Shown one piece after another: positions 57,357-64,000 of a stretch of 64,000 bases of DNA. Location of the stretch: contig NZ_FOIZ01000001.1 in the NCBI RefSeq assembly GCF_900109295.1, positions 1,736,001-1,800,000 on the forward strand. The letters are read 5' to 3'. Made by a program: the position numbers and the translations under genes. The DNA comes from Cognatiyoonia koreensis (GTDB lineage Bacteria; Pseudomonadota; Alphaproteobacteria; Rhodobacterales; Rhodobacteraceae). The number at the start of each line of letters is the position of its first letter. Position 1 is the stretch's first letter. The notes beneath the pieces are model-generated. The model saw nothing but the letters and a program-made list of their open reading frames with translations. It was not told where the DNA came from and searched no databases.

Positions 57357-58106
57357 TCAGCTGTTGGCGAATGCTTCCATGACATCGTCAGAGGCTTCGA
57401 AATTGGTCGTGACGCTTTGCACGTCGTCGTCTTCTTCGAGAACATCAACCAGTTTCATCAACTTGGTCAGCCCATCAAGGTCGAGCTCGGTCGTGGTGGT
57501 CGGTTGCCAGATCAGTTTGGTCGACTCAGACTCGCCCAGTGCCGCTTCAAGTGCGTTGGACACATCGTTGAGGTCCGTGTCGGCGCAAATGACGACGTGG
57601 CTTTCCTCGTCCGATTGCACGTCTTCGGCACCCGCTTCGATAGCGTGCATCATCATCGTATCTTCATCAGCGACAGAGGCCGGATAGATAATCTGGCCCT
57701 TCCGGTCGAACATGAACCCGACAGAGCCTGTTTCACCAAGGTTTCCGCCATTCTTGGAAAAGGTCGAACGGACGGTCGAAGCGGTCCGGTTACGGTTGTC
57801 GGTCATCGCCTCGACGATCACCGCGACGCCGTTGGGGCCGTAACCTTCGTACCGGATTTCATCGTAGTTCTCGGCGTCACCACCCTGCGATTTCTTGATC
57901 GCCCGATCAATCACATCCTTGGGCACGGAATTCGACTTGGCTTCTTTCACGGCAAGGCGCAGGCGCGGATTCTTGTCGGGGTCGGGATCGCCCATTTTTG
58001 CGGCAACCGTGATTTCCTTGGACAGTTTGGAAAACAGCTTTGAGCGCAGCTTGTCCTGCCGCCCCTTGCGGTGCTGAATGTTTGCCCATTTGGAATGTCC
58101 GGCCAT
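57357..58106 (-). CDS. YebC/PmpR family protein
   Basis: A 249-residue protein beginning [23 protein letters not shown], the universal YebC start, with [25 protein letters not shown] following. Proteins of this family act as transcription regulators in some bacteria and relieve ribosome stalling on proline-rich stretches in others. In its usual single-gene setting. In this window it is isolated between the EamA gene and the SLC13 gene. Confidence 0.93.
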   Translation of the reverse strand: MAGHSKWANIQHRKGRQDKLRSKLFSKLSKEITVAAKMGDPDPDKNPRLRLAVKEAKSNSVPKDVIDRAIKKSQGGDAENYDEIRYEGYGPNGVAVIVEAMTDNRNRTASTVRSTFSKNGGNLGETGSVGFMFDRKGQIIYPASVADEDTMMMHAIEAGAEDVQSDEESHVVICADTDLNDVSNALEAALGESESTKLIWQPTTTTELDLDGLTKLMKLVDVLEEDDDVQSVTTNFEASDDVMEAFANS

Positions 58107-58262
58107 GACGGAACCCTCTTCTCAGATCAATCTCGCGCCTCTATATGGCAACGCCGCGTTGTGCCGCAACCCTTTGTGACATGGACATTGCGCGCAGGAT
58201 GAATCCGAAGATCAGCATCGAGAGGCCCATGAGGAACCCCAGATCAACGCGGTTGGTGCAAC

Positions 58263-60059
58263 CTATTGGGCGGCAGACGTCAGCGGCCAGATAAACGGAA
58301 TGGTGAAGGACACGATCGGGGCAAGCGACAGGTTCAGCGGGATGCCGAATTTCAGGAAGTCTCCGAATTTATAGCCGCCCGGACCATAGACCAGCGTATT
58401 CGTCTGATAGCCGATGGGGGTCGCAAATGACGCACTGGCCGCAATCATCACCGCCACCACAAGCGGGCGCGGGTCCACGCCCAGCGCGGCGGCCAAACCG
58501 ATGGCAATCGGTGTCATGACAACCGCAACCGCGTTGTTGCTTACCAGTTCCGTCAGGATACTGGAAAGCAGATAGACCGAGAGGATCACGAAGAAGCCGG
58601 GAATAACCTGCATAACCGGCGCGATGCTGTCCGCGATCAATGCGACCGCACCAGACGATTGCAGGGCCGCCCCGACGCCCAGCATCGCGAAGATCAACGC
58701 AAGAAGCCGCCCGTCGATATGAGAAAACGCTTCTTCCGCGTCGATGCAGCCCGTCATCAAGACAATCGTCACGCCGACCATGGCCAGCAGCAGGATCGGT
58801 GCCACGTTGAGTGCGGCCAGAATGACAACGGCCAGCAGCACGCCGATTGCAATCGGGGCACGGCCACGCCGGTAGGCCCGCTCGGACGGTAGCGACACGT
58901 CGCCAAGGTTCATGTCGTCCGACAGGCGCTGGATGTCGTCCGGTGTCCCTTCCAGCAGCAGCGTATCACCCACCTTGACCACGATATCTTCAAGCTGAGA
59001 GCCGATATTCGTGTCCCGCCGGTGCACGGCCAGTGTATAGACTGCATACCGCCTGCGTAGACGCAAAGAACCGAGGCGGCGACCCACCATCTTGCAGTTC
59101 GGTGTGATCAGCACTTCGACCGTTGTGGTCTCGACCGCCGAAACCTGATCGACCCGCCGCAGTTCCGGTGTGGCCTGTAGCGACAACAGTTCGGCCATCG
59201 CGGTGCGCAGCACGACACGATCGCCGACCTGTAGCGTCACGGCTTTGAGGTTGCGCCGCAGCGAGGCATCGCCGCGGATGACGTCGATCAACCGCACGCC
59301 ATCGCGCTGGAACAGTTTCACACCCGTGACTTCGCGCCCGATCAAGTTGCTGTCCGGCGGGATCACCGCTTCGGAAAAGAACCGCATCTTGGAACGGTCA
59401 GAAAGCATCGCACCCATGCTCGCCCGCTCCGGCAACAGCCGTGGGCCAAGAAAATAAAGATAGGTAAAGGTCCACGCCACCACCACGATGCCGACGGGGA
59501 AAATCTCGAGGATCGAAAACGGCTCCATCCCCTGCGAGCGGGCAACGCCGTCAACAAGCAGGTTGGTTGATGTACCAAGCAACGTCATCGTACCACCGAC
59601 AATTGCTGCATAGCTCAGCGGAATCAGCAGCTTGGACGCCGAAGTACCCAATGTGCGCGATAGCTGGATGAACACCGGGATCATCACCACGACAAGAGGC
59701 GTATTGTTCATGATTGCACTGGCGAAGGCTACGAAAATCAGCGAACCACCGACGGCCTGCGCGGGGCTTTTCGCGGCCAGCCGTTCGACGAATTGGGTCA
59801 ATTCGTTAAGCGCACCCGTGCGCACCAGCGCGCCAACGATGATGAACATCGCCGCGATCGTCCACGGTGCCGGGTTCGAGAACGTCAGGATGGCGTCGCC
59901 ATAGGACAACACGCCCGTGACCAGCAATATCGACACGCCGATCATCGCGACAACCTCGGTCGGATAGATTTCCCGCAGGAACATCAGGAACATGACGGCC
60001 ACGACCGCCATTGTCAGAATTGCGCCCTGCATGTCGGTAAGCTGGAAAAAATCGGTCAT
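58263..60059 (-). CDS. SLC13/ArsB-type permease with RCK-C domains
   Basis: A 598-residue membrane protein. Both transmembrane halves (residues about 10-195 and 385-598) belong to the SLC13/CitMHS group; between them lie two TrkA-C (RCK_C) domains, about 210-290 and 295-370, with PPDSNLIGREVTGVKLFQR and GDRVVL features. The NTPLVVVMIPVFIQL hairpin and VSNNAVAVVMTPIAI are conserved. Likely imports a dicarboxylate, sulfate or related anion using Na+ or H+. Its start overlaps the stop of... the gene downstream, which begins translation as ATGA. Confidence 0.87.
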   Translation of the reverse strand: MTDFFQLTDMQGAILTMAVVAVMFLMFLREIYPTEVVAMIGVSILLVTGVLSYGDAILTFSNPAPWTIAAMFIIVGALVRTGALNELTQFVERLAAKSPAQAVGGSLIFVAFASAIMNNTPLVVVMIPVFIQLSRTLGTSASKLLIPLSYAAIVGGTMTLLGTSTNLLVDGVARSQGMEPFSILEIFPVGIVVVAWTFTYLYFLGPRLLPERASMGAMLSDRSKMRFFSEAVIPPDSNLIGREVTGVKLFQRDGVRLIDVIRGDASLRRNLKAVTLQVGDRVVLRTAMAELLSLQATPELRRVDQVSAVETTTVEVLITPNCKMVGRRLGSLRLRRRYAVYTLAVHRRDTNIGSQLEDIVVKVGDTLLLEGTPDDIQRLSDDMNLGDVSLPSERAYRRGRAPIAIGVLLAVVILAALNVAPILLLAMVGVTIVLMTGCIDAEEAFSHIDGRLLALIFAMLGVGAALQSSGAVALIADSIAPVMQVIPGFFVILSVYLLSSILTELVSNNAVAVVMTPIAIGLAAALGVDPRPLVVAVMIAASASFATPIGYQTNTLVYGPGGYKFGDFLKFGIPLNLSLAPIVSFTIPFIWPLTSAAQ

Positions 60060-60868
60060 ATGCTTGCCTGTGAAAGGCGTCCGCCCTCGCGGATCATTTC
60101 GACCCGCGTCGCCTTGCCTGTTTGATCATCGGTTTCGATGTAAAGTCCCGAAAGGGTCGCCTCTTCACTGGCAGGCGTAAAGCGGGCCTTGGGCATGCCG
60201 GTGATGAAGCGCCGCAAGGGCTCGGCCTTATCCATGCCGATCACTGAATTGTAGTCGCCGCACATGCCCGCATCGGATTGATATGCCGTTCCTCCCGGCA
60301 GGATCATCACATCGGCGGTCGGCACATGCGTGTGCGATCCGACCACGACGCTGGCCCGTCCGTCGCAGAAATGGCCCGTTGCCATCTTTTCGGATGTCGC
60401 TTCGCAGTGGATGTCGATCAGGCTGGCCTGCACAGCCCCGCCCAGCGGATACTGGCGTAATACACCATCGAGCGCCGAAAACGGGTCATCAAAGGGCCGC
60501 TTCATGAAAACCTGCCCCAACGCCTGTGCCACCAGCACCTTGCGCCCGCGCGTCGCGGTGAAAACCCGCGCCCCGGCACCCGGAGCCGATTTGGAATAAT
60601 TGAGCGGGCGAATGATCCGGGGTTCCTGTTCGATGAACGTCAGCATGTCCTTCTGGTCGAACGCATGATCGCCAAGGGTCAGCACGTCCGCCCCGGCCTC
60701 TAGCAGAACTTTCGCGTGGGCTGCCGACAGCCCCACACCGCTGGTCGCGTTTTCCCCGTTTACGACAACGAAATCGAGCTTCCACAAATCGCGTAGTCGC
60801 GGCAAGTGTGTGGTGATGGCGTTGCGACCGGCGCGACCCATAATGTCGCCGAGGAACAATATTTTCAT
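60056..60868 (-). CDS. TIGR00282/YmdB-type metallophosphoesterase
   Basis: A 270-residue calcineurin-like phosphoesterase. Metal-binding segments: FLGDIMGRAGRN, VNGENATSGVG, TLGDHAFDQKDM, IDIHCEATSEK and GSHTHVPTAD. The third segment has Asp where many family members have Asn (GNH), a difference worth noting. YmdB hydrolyses 2',3'-cyclic nucleotides. Its stop overlaps the SLC13 start (ATGA), and it lies 33 bp after the fau stop. Confidence 0.88.
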   Translation of the reverse strand: MKILFLGDIMGRAGRNAITTHLPRLRDLWKLDFVVVNGENATSGVGLSAAHAKVLLEAGADVLTLGDHAFDQKDMLTFIEQEPRIIRPLNYSKSAPGAGARVFTATRGRKVLVAQALGQVFMKRPFDDPFSALDGVLRQYPLGGAVQASLIDIHCEATSEKMATGHFCDGRASVVVGSHTHVPTADVMILPGGTAYQSDAGMCGDYNSVIGMDKAEPLRRFITGMPKARFTPASEEATLSGLYIETDDQTGKATRVEMIREGGRLSQASI

Positions 60869-60901
60869 AGCTTGAGGTGTAGGTCCTTGCGAGGGGCACT
60901 T

Positions 60902-61453
60902 CTAGATGGAAATGACACCGGTTTCGGTGACGATCATATCAAGCGGCTGGTCCGTGGGTTCAAGCGGCAGCGCGTCCGCCTCCTGCGCAGCATAGGCGAA
61001 ACCAATGGCAAGCGTTGGCTGCTTGGCACGCAATGCCGCGAGCGTGCGATCATAAAACCCGCCACCATACCCAAGTCGGCCGCCAGTGCGATCAAAGGCC
61101 ACAAGTGGCACGATCAGGATTTCGGGGGTCATCCAGTCACCACTTTCCGGAATTGCGGCCCCGAACGTTCCTGCAACCATGCAACAGCCCGGGGACCATG
61201 TGCGAAACTTCAACGCTTGACCGGCCCCGATGATGACCGGTACGCCGACGGGTCCGTGCGCTGCCGCCTCTTCCATCGCGGGCAGCGGGTCGATTTCGGT
61301 GCGCATCGCCATGTAACCGGCCAGCGGCACGCCGCGATAGCCAGCCAGCACTTCCGACAGATAGCCCGCTGTGCCCTGCCCGGCCTCGTGTGCCGCCTTG
61401 CGCCGCGCAAAAGCGGCCGTTCGTGCCGCGGCTTTGATGTTCGCATCCGTCAT
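60902..61453 (-). CDS. fau: 5-formyltetrahydrofolate cyclo-ligase
   Basis: A 183-residue enzyme converting 5-formyl-THF to 5,10-methenyl-THF with ATP. The conserved GGRLGYGGGFYDRTLA loop is at about 117-132, and the basic N-terminal RTAAFARRKAAHE region is typical. Its ATG overlaps the mgtE stop (ATGA). In many bacteria 6S RNA lies beside this gene; I see no space for it here. Confidence 0.9.
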   Translation of the reverse strand: MTDANIKAAARTAAFARRKAAHEAGQGTAGYLSEVLAGYRGVPLAGYMAMRTEIDPLPAMEEAAAHGPVGVPVIIGAGQALKFRTWSPGCCMVAGTFGAAIPESGDWMTPEILIVPLVAFDRTGGRLGYGGGFYDRTLAALRAKQPTLAIGFAYAAQEADALPLEPTDQPLDMIVTETGVISI

Positions 61454-62826
61454 AGCAGGTAGATCGCAGCAAGCCCGAGAAAGGCAAAAAAGCCGACAAT
61501 GTCCGTTACCGTTGTCACGAATGCACCCGATGCCAGCGCGGGATCGACCTTGAGCTTGTCCAGAACAACCGGAATCATTGTGCCCGCCAGTCCGGCGATG
61601 ACAAGGTTCACAACCATCGCTGCCGCCACCACGTAGCCCAGCTGCGGTATCCCGAACCAGACCGCGCCGATGACCCCCATGACCACGGCAAATACGATGC
61701 CGTTGATAAGGCCGACAAGCGCCTCTTTGCGGATCACGCGCCAGACGTTCGCGCCGGTCAGGTCGCGTGTCGCGATGGCGCGCACAGCCACGGTCAGTGA
61801 TTGTGTTCCGGCATTCCCGCCCATTGACGCAACAATCGGCATCAGCACCGCAAGGGCCACCAGTTCGGAAATCGTGTTTTCGAACAGGCCGATCACCATA
61901 GAAGCCAGGATAGCCGTCACAAGATTAACGGCAAGCCAGGGAAATCGCTGGCGCGTCGTTTCGCGCACACCATCCGAAAGCGAGCCTTCACCCACACCCG
62001 CAAGGCGCAGCAAGTCTTCTTCGGCTTCTTCTTCAAGGAATGCCATTGCATCGTCGATGGTAATGACGCCGACAATCCGGTCGTCGTCGTCGACCACGGG
62101 GGCCGTAATCATGTGATAGTGGTTGATGGCCTGCGCCACCTCTTCCACATCCTGAGCGACGTGGAAGGTGCGAAAGCTGTCCTCCATGATGTCGCGCAGA
62201 CGTGTCGCGCGCGGGCTGGACAGCAGCCGCCCAAGTGTCACGTAACCCACTGCTTTTAGACGCGGGTCCACAAGGATGATGTGATAGAACTGGTCCGGAA
62301 GGATCACGTCCGAACGCATGTAGTCGATGGCCTCTCCGACAGACCAGTGTTCAGGCGCGCGCACCAGTTCGCTTTGCATGTGCCGCCCGGCGGATTCCTC
62401 GGGGTAGGACAGCGCCTGCTCGACGGCGACACGGTCCGGCGCTGCCAATGCGTCAAGAACCTGTTCCTGCTGGTCCTCGTCCAGGTATTCGACAAGGTCC
62501 ACGACATCGTCGCTTTCCAGATCGCGCACCACGGTGGCAAGGTCTTCGGGGGCGAGGCTTTCCAGCACTTCTTCCCGCAGGTTCTCGTCAAGTTCCGACA
62601 GGGTTTCGCCGTCGATCCCGCCTTTCCAGAGCGTCAGGAAGTCCCGTCTGTCGCGCGCGTCGACCTGTTCAATCAGATGCGCGATGTCGGCAGGGTGAAT
62701 CGGCTCAAGTATCGCGTTGAGCGTGTCCACGTCTTGTGCTTGGACAGCCGCAAGAACGTCGGCGATCACGCGGTCTGTAATGCCGAAGGCTTCGTCTTCG
62801 GGATCGATGGTATCGCTATCTAACAT
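61450..62826 (-). CDS. mgtE: magnesium transporter MgtE
   Basis: A 458-residue protein starting at MLDSDTIDPEDEAF. The cytosolic N domain (LIEQVDARDRRDFLTLWK) is followed by two CBS domains (about residues 140-265) with the Mg-sensing acidic residues, then five C-terminal helices containing MGGNAGTQSLTVAVRAIA, the selectivity region. It gates Mg2+ uptake by cytosolic Mg2+. First gene of mgtE-fau-YmdB-SLC13. The frame to 63036 is not used. Confidence 0.93.
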   Translation of the reverse strand: MLDSDTIDPEDEAFGITDRVIADVLAAVQAQDVDTLNAILEPIHPADIAHLIEQVDARDRRDFLTLWKGGIDGETLSELDENLREEVLESLAPEDLATVVRDLESDDVVDLVEYLDEDQQEQVLDALAAPDRVAVEQALSYPEESAGRHMQSELVRAPEHWSVGEAIDYMRSDVILPDQFYHIILVDPRLKAVGYVTLGRLLSSPRATRLRDIMEDSFRTFHVAQDVEEVAQAINHYHMITAPVVDDDDRIVGVITIDDAMAFLEEEAEEDLLRLAGVGEGSLSDGVRETTRQRFPWLAVNLVTAILASMVIGLFENTISELVALAVLMPIVASMGGNAGTQSLTVAVRAIATRDLTGANVWRVIRKEALVGLINGIVFAVVMGVIGAVWFGIPQLGYVVAAAMVVNLVIAGLAGTMIPVVLDKLKVDPALASGAFVTTVTDIVGFFAFLGLAAIYLL

Positions 62827-62914
62827 GGGGCACCTCGCAAGCTGAGCCACAACATAGAGTTTCCGCGTGCCACCACAATGGCGTTTCAGGAATGACATCG
62901 CTAGTCTGCGCCAC

Positions 62915-64000
62915 ATGACGACACAGCTTCTTCTTGGCCAGACCCTTTCCTTTGACGGCGACCCGTTTATCGCCCCATGGGAGGACGTGACAAAGCACGA
63001 CAGCGCAGGTGGGGTGCTGATCAAGGATGGTGTCATTTCCGCCGTTGGGACCGGTGCGGACCTGCGTGCGCGACATCCTGATGCAATGGTCGTGGATTAT
63101 GGCGATCACCTGATCAGTGCGGGCTTTGTGGACGCCCATATGCACTATCCGCAGACCGGCATCATCGCCAGCTGGGGCAAGCAGCTGATTGACTGGCTGA
63201 ACACATATACCTTCCCCGAAGAAGCGCGTTTTGGTGACCGGGTCTATGCGGACGACGTCGCGACGCGCACGCTTGACCTTGCACTTGCGAACGGCACGAC
63301 CACGCTGACCAGTTTCTGCACGATCCATCCCGAAAGCGTTGATGCTTTTTTCGATGCGGCAGCCATCCGCAACATGGCGGTTGTCGCAGGCAAGACCTGC
63401 ATGGATCGCAATGCGCCTGACAATCTGCGCGACACTGCAGCGCGGGCCTATGATGAAAGCAAGGCCTTGCTAGAACACTGGCACGGAAGGGGCCGCGCAT
63501 CATACGCGATCACGCCGCGGTTTTCACCGACGTCGACGCCGGATCAACTTGCAGCACTCGGGGCGCTTTGGGCTGAACATCCAGACGTATTGATGCAGAC
63601 CCACCTGAGCGAGCAGACAGCAGAACTATCCTGGGTGGCAGAGCTGTTTCCGGACGCGCGCGACTATCTGGAAACTTACGAAACCTTCGGGCTGCTGGGT
63701 GAAAACGGCGTGTTCGGCCATGCGATCCACCTGACAACGCGCGAACGTGATCGTCTGGCGGAAGCAGGCGCGGCCATCGTGCATTGTCCGACATCCAATA
63801 TGTTTATCGGCTCGGGGCTGTGTCCGGTGTCCGCGCTCAAGCAGCAAACTATCGCTGTCGGGCTGGCAACGGACACGGGCGGCGGGTCTTCGTTTTCGAT
63901 GCTGCGCACAATGGCGGCCGCCTACGAGGTGGGACAATTGTCCGGCACTGCCCTGCACCCTGCACAACTGATGTGGCTTGCAACAGAAGGATCGGCGGGA
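62915..64000 (+). CDS. guaD: guanine deaminase, 3' end outside the window
   Basis: The frame from ATG 62915 is open to the window edge, giving about 362 residues of an amidohydrolase. Zinc ligands are in AGFVDAHMHYPQT, MQTHLSE and FGHAIHLT, and the catalytic Asp in LATDTGGGSS. The segment GKTCMDRNAPDNLRD is characteristic of guanine deaminase, which converts guanine to xanthine. It is divergent from mgtE across an 88-bp gap. Confidence 0.9.
   Translation, partial: MTTQLLLGQTLSFDGDPFIAPWEDVTKHDSAGGVLIKDGVISAVGTGADLRARHPDAMVVDYGDHLISAGFVDAHMHYPQTGIIASWGKQLIDWLNTYTFPEEARFGDRVYADDVATRTLDLALANGTTTLTSFCTIHPESVDAFFDAAAIRNMAVVAGKTCMDRNAPDNLRDTAARAYDESKALLEHWHGRGRASYAITPRFSPTSTPDQLAALGALWAEHPDVLMQTHLSEQTAELSWVAELFPDARDYLETYETFGLLGENGVFGHAIHLTTRERDRLAEAGAAIVHCPTSNMFIGSGLCPVSALKQQTIAVGLATDTGGGSSFSMLRTMAAAYEVGQLSGTALHPAQLMWLATEGSAG

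Noticed and set aside
58141..58230. 29-codon minus-strand frame with one hydrophobic helix after the SLC13 gene
   Set aside because: No ribosome site is visible before the ATG, and hydrophobic frames of this size occur by chance; not enough to call a gene.
60869..60901. 6S RNA beside the 5-formyltetrahydrofolate cyclo-ligase gene
   Set aside because: The gap is only 33 bp and the other side overlaps mgtE, so there is no room for a ~180-nt RNA.

Overview
The window is a gene-dense stretch of a bacterial chromosome (overall about 60% GC by eye, tightly packed, many ATGA/GTGA start-stop overlaps). Gene content points to an alphaproteobacterium of the family Rhodobacteraceae, Roseobacter group (Yoonia/Loktanella-like is a guess, not shown): DUF1194 proteins, the choXWV choline importer, a betICBA operon with choline sulfatase, an HdaA-type DnaA relative beside ppk/ppx, a short-form ProRS, a PccR-regulated propionyl-CoA carboxylase cluster, and VPLPA-CTERM and thermonuclease/sunset-domain proteins. 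I see no phage, IS element, CRISPR array, rRNA or tRNA gene.

Layout. 1-9.5 kb: tail of a DUF1194 pair, a MarR regulator with its own palindrome, sdhE with an XRE regulator, an aspartate-type aminotransferase, a MATE exporter, a NicO metal permease with its DUF1007 partner, and a 2OG-Fe(II) oxygenase/epimerase pair. 10-25 kb: secreted hydrolase, VPLPA-CTERM protein, parE, a c-type cytochrome divergent from choXWV, a secreted esterase with a DUF3047 protein, a third DUF1194 protein, a second paralogous c-type cytochrome, then ldh2-lolD-lolC, ThuA and DUF2937. 25-36 kb: proS with an AT-rich secreted orphan, then perM-hdaA-ppk-ppx, EEP nuclease and DjlA-like co-chaperone, GNAT, VOC and MAPEG.

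36.7-49.9 kb is a propionyl-CoA cluster: methylmalonyl-CoA mutase, pccA, pccB and the regulator pccR, interleaved with at least eight small secreted or membrane proteins of unknown role. TTTGCAAA repeats in front of pccB and pccR suggest one PccR regulon. 51-56.3 kb is betI-betC-betB-betA, which takes choline-O-sulfate to glycine betaine, with a near-perfect BetI operator before betI. The choXWV importer at 15-18 kb would supply choline to this pathway. 56.4-64 kb: EamA exporter, yebC, and an mgtE-fau-YmdB-like-SLC13 operon divergent from a guanine deaminase that runs off the window.

The most interesting signals are regulatory or small-scale. Two paralogous cytochrome c genes 5.7 kb apart carry FNR-type boxes at the same distance from their start codons. 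A perfect 18-bp palindrome sits at the predicted transcription start of the hdaA-ppk-ppx operon. Hairpins with T-tracts lie between choX and choW and immediately before pccA, suggesting differential expression inside operons. A chain of ATGA-coupled secreted microproteins follows pccB, and two very short genes (41 and 23 codons) lie inside the propionate cluster.
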